The notes beneath the pieces were generated by a model. It had not been told where the DNA came from and ran no database searches. It saw nothing but the letters and a program-made list of their open reading frames with translations. Below, in pieces: positions 34,443 to 43,742 of a stretch of DNA of 64,000 bases. Positions within the stretch are counted from its first letter, which is position 1, and each line of letters starts with the position of its first letter. Source of the DNA: Gimesia aquarii (GTDB lineage: Bacteria > Planctomycetota > Planctomycetia > Planctomycetales > Planctomycetaceae); contig NZ_CP037422.1 in the NCBI RefSeq assembly GCF_007748175.1, positions 3,044,020 to 3,108,019 of the forward strand. The letters are read 5' to 3'. The position numbers were made by a program, and so were the translations under genes.

Positions 34443-37400
34443 CTATTTCGCAGGATTGACTCGATTTTCGGACGTCACTGCGGTTTGTGCATCGCGAAGT
34501 TGTTTGACATCGATGGGATCGTCGGTCGTCCATTGGCTCACTTCCGGCATATGCACCATACCAAAAGAAGTTTGCAGCGGATAATTACAAATGCAGCCGG
34601 TTGAAAAGCAGGGGATGCTTAACAGGCCGTTCGCGGCCACGAGGCTGTTGCTGCAACCTGAGCGTAGATTACGAAGACTGAATTCTTTCTTCTGATCCAT
34701 ATCGACATAGGCGGCACAATTGTTTCTCAAAAATAATAGGTTTTGATTTCCGACCGTGTAATTACAGCCGCTACGTTTGAAGAGCGGTTTTTTCGAAATC
34801 TGTTTGCCTGTGAACAGATCGTACTTGACGCCGGCCTGATTAATAAAAGAATCGTCATACAGTAATAACGGTTGCAAGCCGATTGGTTTTTCCCAGACTT
34901 TTTCACCCGTCGTGGCGTTCAGAGCTTGCATCTCTTTTAGTTTTCCCGTGTAGAGTAATTGAGATTTTTCAGAAAAGGCAGACCAATCATCATAAGGACG
35001 AATCGCCAATGGGCCGCGGCCTGTCATGACCCGATGACCATATTCACGTCGAAATTTCCACTTGACCGTTCCGTGCTTTGGATCGAGGGCCAACACTTCC
35101 GATGTGAACGTCTCGGGGGCGGTGCCACGACGTTTCATTTGATCGGCTTTTAAAGGGGAGATGGAATCGGTACAGAACACCAAACCATTACCAAGGACCA
35201 GAGAATGAATATTAAATCGTTCTTTCGCCACAATCGACCAGAGCTGTTTTCCCGATTTTCGATCAAAGGCAACAATGGTTTTGGCGTCCCACAATCCAGT
35301 TTCAATCGCAGGATGACTGTGCCCTTTGGGGAGATCGAACCCGATAGCGACGAGAATCAGCGGATCGGCCACGCGGACATCGACGACACCCGGCATGCCT
35401 GTCAGTTTCGGATCAAGCTTACAGGGAAGTGTTTTGATAATCGAACCATCCTCGGGATTGAGGATGACACATTCAGAATTCCTGCCGACAATGATCGCAT
35501 GAGGCAGCGTTGCAAAACGAACAATTGTTGTTCCGGTATCAAAGTTCCACAAGAGTCGACCGGTGTAAGCGTCAATCGCTGTCAGGCGTTTGGCGCGATC
35601 GTCGAAGGCGACCAGCCTGCCGCCGGCGACTTGTGGTTTGACGCCTCGACCATAGTCTTTGAACTTATGGAACCCATAACCGGGCCCATCACCATACCAT
35701 AAAATTCCCAGGGGGGCTTTGACGAGTTGATCGCGAGAGAAATAAGACCGAGCCGCATCGGAACATTCGTGGGTCCAGTCGGACGAACCGGGCAGGGCTC
35801 CCTTGCGCTGCAGAGTTACCAGATTGTTCTGTCGCTGAACTTTCCAATGTGTCTTGTCCAGGCTGGCTGTCATCTTTTCTATCAACGCCTGGTTGGCATC
35901 GTTCACCCTCAAGCAGGCGACGCCCCCGTAAGGTCGAACCGACTTGAGCTTCTCAGACAGCGCGACCGCATTCTTCGCAGCAGGTGTCGGATCAATGACC
36001 AGTTCGGCCAGATAGTGAGGCAGTGGAAAGGTGTCGGGGTCGGCGTGAATTATCTGGACTTCCCCGCTATAAACGCCAACGTCGTGGAGCTTTTTCCGCA
36101 ACCTGTTGACCAGCTCGATGTCATCCTCGATCACAATGATCCGAACTCTGGCTACCTGCAGCAATGCATCTGGCAGCGAGTCGGACTCTATACCACGTAT
36201 TACAATATTACCCGCTATTAGAGGACCCTCAGAACCCACTTTGATAGAACTTGCATCCAGATATTCAAAAGCAAGCTGGTTATCTTCAGCTGAAATTCTC
36301 GGTAGTGGAACACGCACCTGCTTCAGCCACTTGTGTTTCTGTGGCTCGGTCTGAAAGCAGTGCAGATATCCGTTGAGACAGGAAACAATCAAACGTTGAT
36401 TGGCAACGATCAGCGAACCAACCGGCTGCGTCAGTTTGTGTTGCCAGACGACTTTGGCCGACTTTTGGTCTTTGGCTATTTTTGCTGCAAATAAGGTTTT
36501 ACCAACATGAGCATACAATGTGTTTCCCGCTTTGATAATCGAATGAGTCTTATCTTTTCCCAAACCGGTATCCAGTTTCCAGAGCAGAGGGGCTTCCCAC
36601 TTGGCTGGTCTGACGGTCTGCGCGCCATGTTTTTTCTCATACAAACTTTTCTTAGCTTTAGACAAATCGTACGCGTAGACCACACCCATATCGACACCGT
36701 AACAAATCCCTTGATCATACACAGAGCGAAAGCTGCAACCAGGCATACTTTTATAGGCATCAAAGGGACCCTCAAACTGATCGCGTTTGGACATGCTCCA
36801 GGATTTCGGCGCATCCTTTCCGGCATCGACCCAGCGATTGCCGACCTCGCGACCGTCGGCCAAGTTGACAACTCCAGAGTGGCCGACCAGAAGATAATCT
36901 CCCGCGGCTATCACCCGAGAGTCACCATTGCGATAACCTTGCACAAAGTAGTGCATCTTGCCGGTCTCGGGATCGATCCGAGCCGGCATGGATCGACCAT
37001 TGGGAACCACGAGCATGTTATTGGCAATCAGACAGTAACCTTGAGGCGAGAGACCTGCTTCGTGCAGATAATTATGATCGATGCGTACATTTTTCAAGTA
37101 TTGAATTCGCTGGTTAATCCATTTTCGTTTTCCTGTTTTGATGTCAACGGCACTCAAATAGGTCCCCATGGAGGGCCAGATCCCGGCACCGAAGAAAACG
37201 ACTCCCTCTTTCACTACAGGAGCTCCTCGAATGGGCCAATACGAAATTAATCGATCGTTACCCAGATGCCAACGTTCCTGATGAGTATCGGGGGCACCTT
37301 TGATTTTCCAACGTAATTTACCATCAGCAAGATTCAGACAATAAAGAAAGCCATCATCCGAACCAAAGATTACATTTTGATCCGAAACGATGGGGGCAAA

Positions 37401-37745
37401 TCGGACCGGACCGTTAGTATAAAACTTCCAGCGTTGATCGCCCGTTTTGGCATCATACGTGGTGAGACTTCCTTCCAAAGGTGATCCCACCAGGATATGA
37501 CTCCCAACGGCTACCGGTTCGTAGGCGAAATCGAAGTGCAGACGCTCTTCGTTTGGCCAGGCCACCTGATAAGCGGGCAACTTGCGCGACCAACCGGGGA
37601 ATAATTTTTCGGGCAACACTTCTGATGTGACACCGGTCCGTTCGACATTGCCACGCCACATCGGCCAATCGGCGGCTTCTGTATTTCTATTACTGAGGCC
37701 TAACACACATAGGAGCAGACAACAGCAAATAATATGTTTTAACAT
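34443..37745 (-). CDS. Secreted PQQ-type beta-propeller protein with inserted Rossmann-like domain
   Basis: I favour ATG 37745 (MLKHIICCCLLLCVLG), which gives a clean signal peptide; ATG 37763 is also possible. The mature protein of about 1080 residues starts ADWPMWRGN. It has many repeated blades with patterns such as GSPLEGSLTTYDAKTGDQRW, YCLNLADGKLRWK and FDRKSGKQLWS. In the middle (about residues 540-660) a segment reads RVRIIVIEDDIELVNRLRKK, then EVQIIHADPDTF, resembling a methyltransferase-type nucleotide-binding fold placed between two propellers. This architecture recurs in planctomycetes but its substrate is unknown. It probably acts in the periplasm. Confidence 0.8.
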   Translation of the reverse strand: MLKHIICCCLLLCVLGLSNRNTEAADWPMWRGNVERTGVTSEVLPEKLFPGWSRKLPAYQVAWPNEERLHFDFAYEPVAVGSHILVGSPLEGSLTTYDAKTGDQRWKFYTNGPVRFAPIVSDQNVIFGSDDGFLYCLNLADGKLRWKIKGAPDTHQERWHLGNDRLISYWPIRGAPVVKEGVVFFGAGIWPSMGTYLSAVDIKTGKRKWINQRIQYLKNVRIDHNYLHEAGLSPQGYCLIANNMLVVPNGRSMPARIDPETGKMHYFVQGYRNGDSRVIAAGDYLLVGHSGVVNLADGREVGNRWVDAGKDAPKSWSMSKRDQFEGPFDAYKSMPGCSFRSVYDQGICYGVDMGVVYAYDLSKAKKSLYEKKHGAQTVRPAKWEAPLLWKLDTGLGKDKTHSIIKAGNTLYAHVGKTLFAAKIAKDQKSAKVVWQHKLTQPVGSLIVANQRLIVSCLNGYLHCFQTEPQKHKWLKQVRVPLPRISAEDNQLAFEYLDASSIKVGSEGPLIAGNIVIRGIESDSLPDALLQVARVRIIVIEDDIELVNRLRKKLHDVGVYSGEVQIIHADPDTFPLPHYLAELVIDPTPAAKNAVALSEKLKSVRPYGGVACLRVNDANQALIEKMTASLDKTHWKVQRQNNLVTLQRKGALPGSSDWTHECSDAARSYFSRDQLVKAPLGILWYGDGPGYGFHKFKDYGRGVKPQVAGGRLVAFDDRAKRLTAIDAYTGRLLWNFDTGTTIVRFATLPHAIIVGRNSECVILNPEDGSIIKTLPCKLDPKLTGMPGVVDVRVADPLILVAIGFDLPKGHSHPAIETGLWDAKTIVAFDRKSGKQLWSIVAKERFNIHSLVLGNGLVFCTDSISPLKADQMKRRGTAPETFTSEVLALDPKHGTVKWKFRREYGHRVMTGRGPLAIRPYDDWSAFSEKSQLLYTGKLKEMQALNATTGEKVWEKPIGLQPLLLYDDSFINQAGVKYDLFTGKQISKKPLFKRSGCNYTVGNQNLLFLRNNCAAYVDMDQKKEFSLRNLRSGCSNSLVAANGLLSIPCFSTGCICNYPLQTSFGMVHMPEVSQWTTDDPIDVKQLRDAQTAVTSENRVNPAK

Positions 37746-37827
37746 TTCGCTTTGATACAACATGTTATACTTTCGCGAGCAAATCGCTTGTTTGTTGAAA
37801 CTTAAAGGAGAGACCGAAGTTCAAAAT

Positions 37828-39228
37828 TTAATGAGCCTCTTTGACAAGTTCGTGTATGCGGTGCATTAGGATTTCTTCGGTGCCTTTTGACCAGGGGCCG
37901 GGTTGATTGTAATAGATCATCGAAAAGTCATATTCGTATCCACCTTCGGCCCGCATGCGTTCTGAGGCAACGTAACCAAAAATGTCATTCGCATACGCGG
38001 TCACCCAAATCAGGTCACTTTTGATTTCTTTCTTTAAACGGAGTGCATAATCAACAACGACTTCTCCCCCCAGAAAAATCATGGTTAACTGATTGCCAAA
38101 TTTCCAGACTTGTACCGGAGCAGGGTAGGTTTCAGGAAGATGTCCTTTTTGTTTATAAATCGCCAGCATATTCTCTGCATGTTTTTTGACTTGCTCTCGT
38201 TTATTTTCGAATGCGTTTTTCAATTGTGCTTCTGTGGGACGATCGAAGGGAAGGTTGGCAACACCATAGGATGTTTTTACAGGAGAACTGATTTCCTGCA
38301 TGGGCTGCTTCAAAAGGCGAGAGACTTCCAAAGCAATTGCTCGTCCATGACCGATCGCCAGATCTTTGGCAACATTTTTATTTCCTCGGATGGGATTCTG
38401 ATCCGCACCACAACCGATGGTACAAATTGCGGTGATGTCACCATGCTGTTCTTCAATGTATTTTGCCGCATAGCCGGCCCAGTCACCATTCAACCGATTG
38501 TAATCACTACCGAAAGTCGTACAGTGACAGGCATAATTGAATACAAGCCCTCGTAGTTTTCCTGACTCATCGGTAATCTTGATCAACGGTAGACTATGAT
38601 CAACGGGTCCTTCTGGATTGAATCCAAACCCGCTCCACTTGCCATTCTTCAACACACGACGGTTTTGGGCAAAGCTTACTTTACCGGAAATGACCGACAT
38701 CTTTCCAGGGCGAAGATCCTGAATGGCTCTGCCTACAGATTCTACGATTTGTGTTTCGATCATATCCCAATATTTTTGTGATGCTTCCTTTTGGTCTCTT
38801 GTCATTGGGGTTGAAAAGATGTTCGACAAGCCTTCGACCGGGTGAGGAGCGGTATGGGAGTGGGTACTACACACCACCAATTGATCGCGGTTCATTCCAT
38901 ATTCTTTTTTCACCTTTCCGGCAACGCGATCAACAAAACTCCCCGCAAAGCCAATGGAATCAATGGAAACCAGCGAACAGATTTTTCTGTCTGAAGTTTT
39001 GATGGCAACTGCACGAATATAAAGCGGCTCATCAATGCCTTCATAGACTACAGCACGGTTTCCATAACCAGAAAGCCTCAATGGGACATCGGGAGTAATT
39101 TCCGTCTTTGCAAAACCAAAAGAAAATGTTGTTTCTGCAGCAGTGAGAGTTCCCTGTGTATAGAAACTGGATCCCAACAGGAGAAACAGAACAGGAAATG
39201 GTAGGAATCTTTGAATTATCAAAAGCAT
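37828..39228 (-). CDS. Neutral/alkaline ceramidase-like secreted protein
   Basis: The 466-residue product has an N-terminal signal peptide (LLIIQRFLPFPVLFLLLGSS). The N-terminal ceramidase fold follows: FGFAKTEITPDVPLRLSGYG, then CSTHSHTAPHP near residue 118, the metal-binding His pair, and later NYACHCTTFG and GDWAGYAAKYIEE. True ceramidases have a further C-terminal domain, and this shorter form is common in planctomycetes with unproven substrate. A paralogue lies at 54024-55448. It ends 65 bases before the PQQ gene start on the same strand, so co-transcription is possible. Confidence 0.78.
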   Translation of the reverse strand: MLLIIQRFLPFPVLFLLLGSSFYTQGTLTAAETTFSFGFAKTEITPDVPLRLSGYGNRAVVYEGIDEPLYIRAVAIKTSDRKICSLVSIDSIGFAGSFVDRVAGKVKKEYGMNRDQLVVCSTHSHTAPHPVEGLSNIFSTPMTRDQKEASQKYWDMIETQIVESVGRAIQDLRPGKMSVISGKVSFAQNRRVLKNGKWSGFGFNPEGPVDHSLPLIKITDESGKLRGLVFNYACHCTTFGSDYNRLNGDWAGYAAKYIEEQHGDITAICTIGCGADQNPIRGNKNVAKDLAIGHGRAIALEVSRLLKQPMQEISSPVKTSYGVANLPFDRPTEAQLKNAFENKREQVKKHAENMLAIYKQKGHLPETYPAPVQVWKFGNQLTMIFLGGEVVVDYALRLKKEIKSDLIWVTAYANDIFGYVASERMRAEGGYEYDFSMIYYNQPGPWSKGTEEILMHRIHELVKEAH

Positions 39229-39783
39229 TACATGAGCCTGGAAAAGTGGTCAATCTTTATAGCCAAGTATTGCTTTCATTATGACATAAACAATCATCGA
39301 TGTGAACTAGCCCTCACTGTATTGGGTCCTGCATCTTGATTTTTCTTAGTATTTTTTCTGATTCTGCTGCTCTTTATTTGATAGCCTTTCTTTACAAGCA
39401 CCCCTTTGCTTGAAGCTTGATCTTAAGTTATTGACCAAAAAACAAAGCCCATCAAATTGATACTGTCGCGCCAGAAACAGATACCATTCAACGGGCTTTG
39501 TTGTGGTATTGATCCTGCAGCGTTCTGATTTTGTTTTCTTTTTTGAAATTATTTTTAATTCATGACAGGTATCGTTCCTTTCGATCCTGATTCTGCTAAA
39601 GGAAAGTATGAATTTTATAATTGATTTTCTGGTATGTATTGTGTTTTTATTACCCTATGGATAACAATATAAACTACTGGTTGGTGAATCAGCATCAACA
39701 ACCCTCATGAAATATCCTTCCTCCGATCCCCTTAAAGATTTAGAATTACTTACATCAAGATTTGATACTGGGAGTTAACAGTC
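39229..39783. other. 555-base gap with a long-range inverted repeat
   Basis: No gene is visible. AACAAAGCCC at 39441-39450 is matched exactly by GGGCTTTGTT at 39493-39502 around a 42-base loop containing CTGTCGCGCCAGAAACAG. This could fold as a structured RNA or mark a mobile-element footprint. Otherwise the region is AT-rich and divergent between the ceramidase-like gene and the gene at 39784, so promoters for both should lie here. Confidence 0.4.
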
Positions 39784-40740
39784 GTGTCGGGACTAACAGT
39801 CACTTGCCCTCACTGCCAGACAAAGGTCAGGCTCAAAAGCTCTAAAATGCTCGGCAAAAAAGTTAATTGTCGAAAATGTGATAGTCCGTTCGTGCTAAAA
39901 GCAGATGGCCAAAAGAAATCCCAATCAGCTCGTAGACCCAGAAGCGAGGATCTCGAAGAGAGCGGTACGCATTCCTATGATCCCGAACGGATTCGGGCAC
40001 GTCGTTTAAAAAAACGTAAAAGTACTTCAGGGTCAAAGAGTGTTGCTAAAAACTCCTCTTCAAAAAAATCAAAGTCATCAAAAAAGTCGGACTCTCAAAT
40101 ACCACTTCCGCTCCTTATCGGCGGCTGTGTTTTGGGCCTGTGTGTCACAGCAGGCCTGATCTACTTTGTCTATTCAATGGGAAGTTCACTGAATTCTGGC
40201 GCAACAGCCAAGAAAAAAGCGGCAGCGCCGGTTAAATTTGCCAAATTTGAACCGGAAGTAGGTGATTTCGGCTGTGAATACCCAGAGGGATGGACCGTGA
40301 AAAATGGTGGAGGAAAAGGGGGAGTTCAAAGCTGGGCACAATTCCTTTCTCCGGATGAAAACACCAAAATATCAATTCGAGGAAATATGACAGGAGCAGC
40401 TTTGGGAGGCGCTGGCATCTCTATGACACAAGGTGCTGATGCTGACGAAATTGAACCTCCTGTTGTGGATATTCATCGTTTAATGAAAATCAAATTTTCC
40501 GATGATTATCCAAACTATGAAGAAATCGGGGCTCATCAATTATTCAAAACCAAAATGGGGGATACTTGCTCATCTATCTTTACCACGAAAACGATGTTTG
40601 GAGGGAAACAGAAAGGCTACCGTGTTACCTTGCTTACAGGAAGAGTCCAGTTTAATTTGATTTGCCTTTGTGACGAAGGACTATTTGAACAAATGCGTCC
40701 TACTTTTGATAAGGTCGTTCAAACCATTCATGAAAAATAA
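39784..40740 (+). CDS. Zinc-ribbon and single-membrane-helix protein
   Basis: The start is GTG 39784, with GGGAG upstream. The 318-residue product begins VTCPHCQTKVRLKSSKMLGK, then CRKCDSPF, a two-pair zinc ribbon of MJ0042 type. A Lys/Ser-rich linker follows (about 45-105), then one membrane helix PLLIGGCVLGLCVTAGLIYF (about 108-130) and a domain of about 185 residues with FGCEYPEGWTVKNGG. The layout puts the zinc ribbon in the cytoplasm and the C-terminal domain outside. Function unknown. It is convergent with another zinc-ribbon membrane gene at 40766. Confidence 0.7.
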   Translation: MSGLTVTCPHCQTKVRLKSSKMLGKKVNCRKCDSPFVLKADGQKKSQSARRPRSEDLEESGTHSYDPERIRARRLKKRKSTSGSKSVAKNSSSKKSKSSKKSDSQIPLPLLIGGCVLGLCVTAGLIYFVYSMGSSLNSGATAKKKAAAPVKFAKFEPEVGDFGCEYPEGWTVKNGGGKGGVQSWAQFLSPDENTKISIRGNMTGAALGGAGISMTQGADADEIEPPVVDIHRLMKIKFSDDYPNYEEIGAHQLFKTKMGDTCSSIFTTKTMFGGKQKGYRVTLLTGRVQFNLICLCDEGLFEQMRPTFDKVVQTIHEK

Positions 40741-40765
40741 GACTGAGCTTGAAATCGCCCGTTTA

Positions 40766-41782
40766 TCATCCCCAATGCCAGGCGAAGCGTTTTTTGAAAT
40801 GATGATAATACAGGCCAATCATACGCAGCGCAACGATTTCCAGATACAGAATGATCCCCATCATAATGATAATTCCCACGACACCTAATTGCATGGCCGT
40901 AATTGTGGTAAAAATCTGAAAAACAGCCGTGATAAAAATAGCACCTGCCGTGAAGAAATAAGCAGCCATTGATCGAAAGATCGTTATGATCATTAAATCA
41001 ATTCGAAAGACGGTTTCAAATCCACCCACGGCGACGCATAACGCAAGAATGGGCCAGAAAAACAGTCCCGCACAATAGAGAAAAACGAATACACCAAGAT
41101 GAAAAAGCGGTAAAAAATCAGCAAGTTCCTGAGGAATAAGATTGGGTACACCGCCACCAGCCATATCTTCAACATAGAAATAAATCGCGAATCCCAAATA
41201 AAGATAAGCTGGTAAATGGACTAGCAACCAGGTCCCCGCCCATTTGAGCATTGGAATGAAATAGCCTTCTTCCGGGCTTAGCTCTGGCAATTCTTTGCGT
41301 CCAGATGTCGCTTCGTAGATTACACTAAATCGATAATTACTATACCACCCCAGGATGATGATATAGCCAAATAATCCAAATCGCCCCCCATAAGGTAATA
41401 CCAGATCTCGTAAACAGAGCAGGATCCATATAAAAACAAACGTGAACAGATTCGCGGGATCTAACAGAAAGAGGAATGTCTCTTTCAAATCCTGGACATA
41501 ATTATTTGTCTTTTTTCTGGTGACAGGCCCATCTTCGTCTCCCTGATATTTTTCTGCCTTGACCATCGGCTTTCTGACAACACGCCGAATGGATTTTGAT
41601 TTGGCCTCCAATTCAACAGCATCATCTAACAGTTTGGAAAAATCATCGTCATCGTGATCCGTTTCTGGCTCCGGAATTGTGATCGTCTCACCACACTCTT
41701 TGCAACGCATACGCTTACCGGCTGCTTCATCACGAACCTTATACTTCTTTGCACAAATATCACAGCTTACTTTGATGGTCAT
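40766..41782 (-). CDS. Zinc-ribbon multi-pass membrane protein
   Basis: The 338-residue product opens with CDICAKKYKV and CKECGETITIPE, a zinc ribbon like that of the convergent gene at 39784. A charged linker of about 60 residues follows, and then five or six membrane helices starting near LFTFVFIWILLCLRDLVLPY. The membrane part recalls DUF4013/Yip1-type proteins. No catalytic motif was seen. Its 3' end is 25 bases from that of its neighbour. Confidence 0.68.
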   Translation of the reverse strand: MTIKVSCDICAKKYKVRDEAAGKRMRCKECGETITIPEPETDHDDDDFSKLLDDAVELEAKSKSIRRVVRKPMVKAEKYQGDEDGPVTRKKTNNYVQDLKETFLFLLDPANLFTFVFIWILLCLRDLVLPYGGRFGLFGYIIILGWYSNYRFSVIYEATSGRKELPELSPEEGYFIPMLKWAGTWLLVHLPAYLYLGFAIYFYVEDMAGGGVPNLIPQELADFLPLFHLGVFVFLYCAGLFFWPILALCVAVGGFETVFRIDLMIITIFRSMAAYFFTAGAIFITAVFQIFTTITAMQLGVVGIIIMMGIILYLEIVALRMIGLYYHHFKKRFAWHWG

Positions 41783-42229
41783 CCTGGTTGCCTACGAGTG
41801 AGAGTGAAACAGAGATCATATGCTCCTGATTTCAACGTGCTGTTATTCCAGTCGGATCAATCTTTTTCGAAATTTTCAATCTTACGACAGTGCTTACAAT
41901 AAATTTCAAGTCAGTCAAGTTTAGCGATTTCATTTCTCTTGTGTGATGGCCTTTTGCAGGCTCAAATATGAAAATAGAACTGTAGAACGTCTTTCTGTAC
42001 CATGGTCCATAAAAAACACGTGCGTATATATTTCCAAAACAGTTCATGGAAAGGTCAGCAGAATATAACCAAAAAGTTTACCTGAAAACAGCTTACACAC
42101 AAAACAAATAAGCACCACTGCTTATAAACAAAAATTTAAATAGATATAAACAAAGACATGACACGCTTATATAATCAAATTTCTAAGCCAGAATACAAAG
42201 ATTCTTTTTAGTTGATGTGAAAGATCATA
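41783..42229. other. 447-base gap without recognisable features
   Basis: AT-rich DNA upstream of both the minus-strand zinc-ribbon gene and the small membrane gene at 42230. Only short unconvincing frames are present. It probably carries promoters, but none can be assigned. Confidence 0.4.
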
Positions 42230-42520
42230 ATGATTAAGTGCGACAGCTCTAACAATATAGCCCAAACATTAATCATTGTGTTTTTGTGTGAAATTGCTTT
42301 ATTGGCTATTTATATATCAATTTTAGGAAGAGTTGGACCGCCTCTTGTTATTATAATAGCGGCCCTCTATTGGACCTTCCTGCTCGTCAGAAGAGTTTTC
42401 TCTATGATCAATTATTCTAGATTAGAACGAATTGTATTCATTGGATTTCTATTCGTATCGTCTATTGCAGGCGCAATTGGTGTGTGGCTTTGGCTAGTAG
42501 CCATCAAAGTGATTCAATAA
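42230..42520 (+). CDS. Small membrane protein, unknown function
   Basis: The 96-residue product has three hydrophobic stretches: TLIIVFLCEIALLAIYISIL, then PPLVIIIAALYWTFLL, then FIGFLFVSSIAGAIGVWLWL. These are separated by short basic loops with VRRVFSMINYSR. This is a typical three-helix membrane protein. No family was recognised, no clear ribosome binding site precedes the ATG, and it is not in an obvious operon. Confidence 0.5.
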   Translation: MIKCDSSNNIAQTLIIVFLCEIALLAIYISILGRVGPPLVIIIAALYWTFLLVRRVFSMINYSRLERIVFIGFLFVSSIAGAIGVWLWLVAIKVIQ

Positions 42521-42776
42521 TAATTGGATTTCTTAAATTGCTGTTTCGTTTGTTAGAAACATTACTGAGAAAATTCAGTTTATTTTTTGGGGATGCCGAA
42601 AAAACCAGCACAATTAAGGACAGAATTAGTAGCCTTATTGCTTGGCATGGTAGCGCTGACGAATCTAAGTTGGCTCACTTAGAGTAATTTACTTCATTGT
42701 AGGATCCCCAAAGGGTATAATCGGAAAAGAAATGATCCCATAGAATCGACTCAAATTGTTTCCCGGAGCACATTTG

Positions 42777-43718
42777 ATGGCAGACTCAGATTTTCAGGAC
42801 AAGTTATTGCGGTGTTTAGGTGGTGAATGGCCCAAACCACCTGCACTGAATGTCATTTCACGAAAAACCATTCAAAAACTAGGCTATCGCATAGAGTCAC
42901 TTAAGTATGAAGCGGAACCTGGCGACGCGGTTCCCGCCATGCTTCTGATTCCCGATACGGTATCTCCAGCACATCCTGCGCCGGCTATTGCTGTCTGGCA
43001 TCAACATGCGGGTCAGTATCATTTAGGGAAAAGTGAACCTGCTGGTTTAGCGGGGAATCCGATGCACCATACAGGTGCCGCATTGGCTAAAGAGGGATTT
43101 GTGGTTTTATGCCCTGATGCCCTTTGCTTTGAAGAGCGCCAGGATCCCAGTAAAAGACTAAAGGCCGGTCACTACGAACGGCATGAATTTCTGCGATATG
43201 TTGTCGCTGGCAAATGTATGGCCTGGAAAAATATACTCGACATGAAACGAGCGATTGACTTTCTTCAAAGCCGGCCAGAAGTCATCAACGAAAATATTGG
43301 TTGTTATGGACACTCAATGGGTTCAACACATACCTGGCTGGTCGGTCCCTGGGAAAAGAGAATCAAATGTCTGGTCGGAAACTGTTGCCTACCCACTTAT
43401 CGTGGGATTCATCGAGAGCACATGCTGCATTGCTTCCCGAATTTTATCCCAGGAATTTATGAATTCGGCGATACTCCGGATATTGCCGCTCTCATTGCTC
43501 CTCGGCCGCTACATTTGAACTTTGGTGAATTAGATGGGGGTAGTCCTATCGAAGATGTGCGGGACGGTGTGAAAATAATTGCAAACAATTATGCGACCAT
43601 GCATGCAGAAAAGAATTTCACTTATTATATTGAAGAGGGAGCCGGGCATGTGCTCTCTCCCAAGATGTGGGAAAAGACCCTGTCTCACTTTCAACATCAT
43701 CTGAAGTCTCAATCATAA
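42777..43718 (+). CDS. Dienelactone hydrolase-type alpha/beta hydrolase
   Basis: The start is ATG 42777 (MADSDFQDKLLRCLG), preceded by GGAG at 8 bases; an upstream TTG is not needed. The roughly 313-residue product is an alpha/beta hydrolase. It has a PAIAVWHQHAGQYHLG strand-turn, EGFVVLCPDALCFEER, the nucleophile elbow YGHSMGS, then FGELDGGSP for the acidic residue and GAGHVLSP for the catalytic His. It has no signal peptide. The family includes esterases acting on plant polysaccharide acetyl groups, but the substrate here is open. The M20 peptidase gene follows after 24 bases, so the two probably form an operon. Confidence 0.8.
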   Translation: MADSDFQDKLLRCLGGEWPKPPALNVISRKTIQKLGYRIESLKYEAEPGDAVPAMLLIPDTVSPAHPAPAIAVWHQHAGQYHLGKSEPAGLAGNPMHHTGAALAKEGFVVLCPDALCFEERQDPSKRLKAGHYERHEFLRYVVAGKCMAWKNILDMKRAIDFLQSRPEVINENIGCYGHSMGSTHTWLVGPWEKRIKCLVGNCCLPTYRGIHREHMLHCFPNFIPGIYEFGDTPDIAALIAPRPLHLNFGELDGGSPIEDVRDGVKIIANNYATMHAEKNFTYYIEEGAGHVLSPKMWEKTLSHFQHHLKSQS

Positions 43719-43742
43719 ATATTTCGACTCTGGAAATCATTA

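Noticed and set aside
42484-42687. 67-codon frame after the small membrane gene
   Set aside because: It overlaps the end of the 42230 gene in another frame, lacks a ribosome binding site and has no recognisable pattern. It could be a decayed gene end, but the evidence is too weak.
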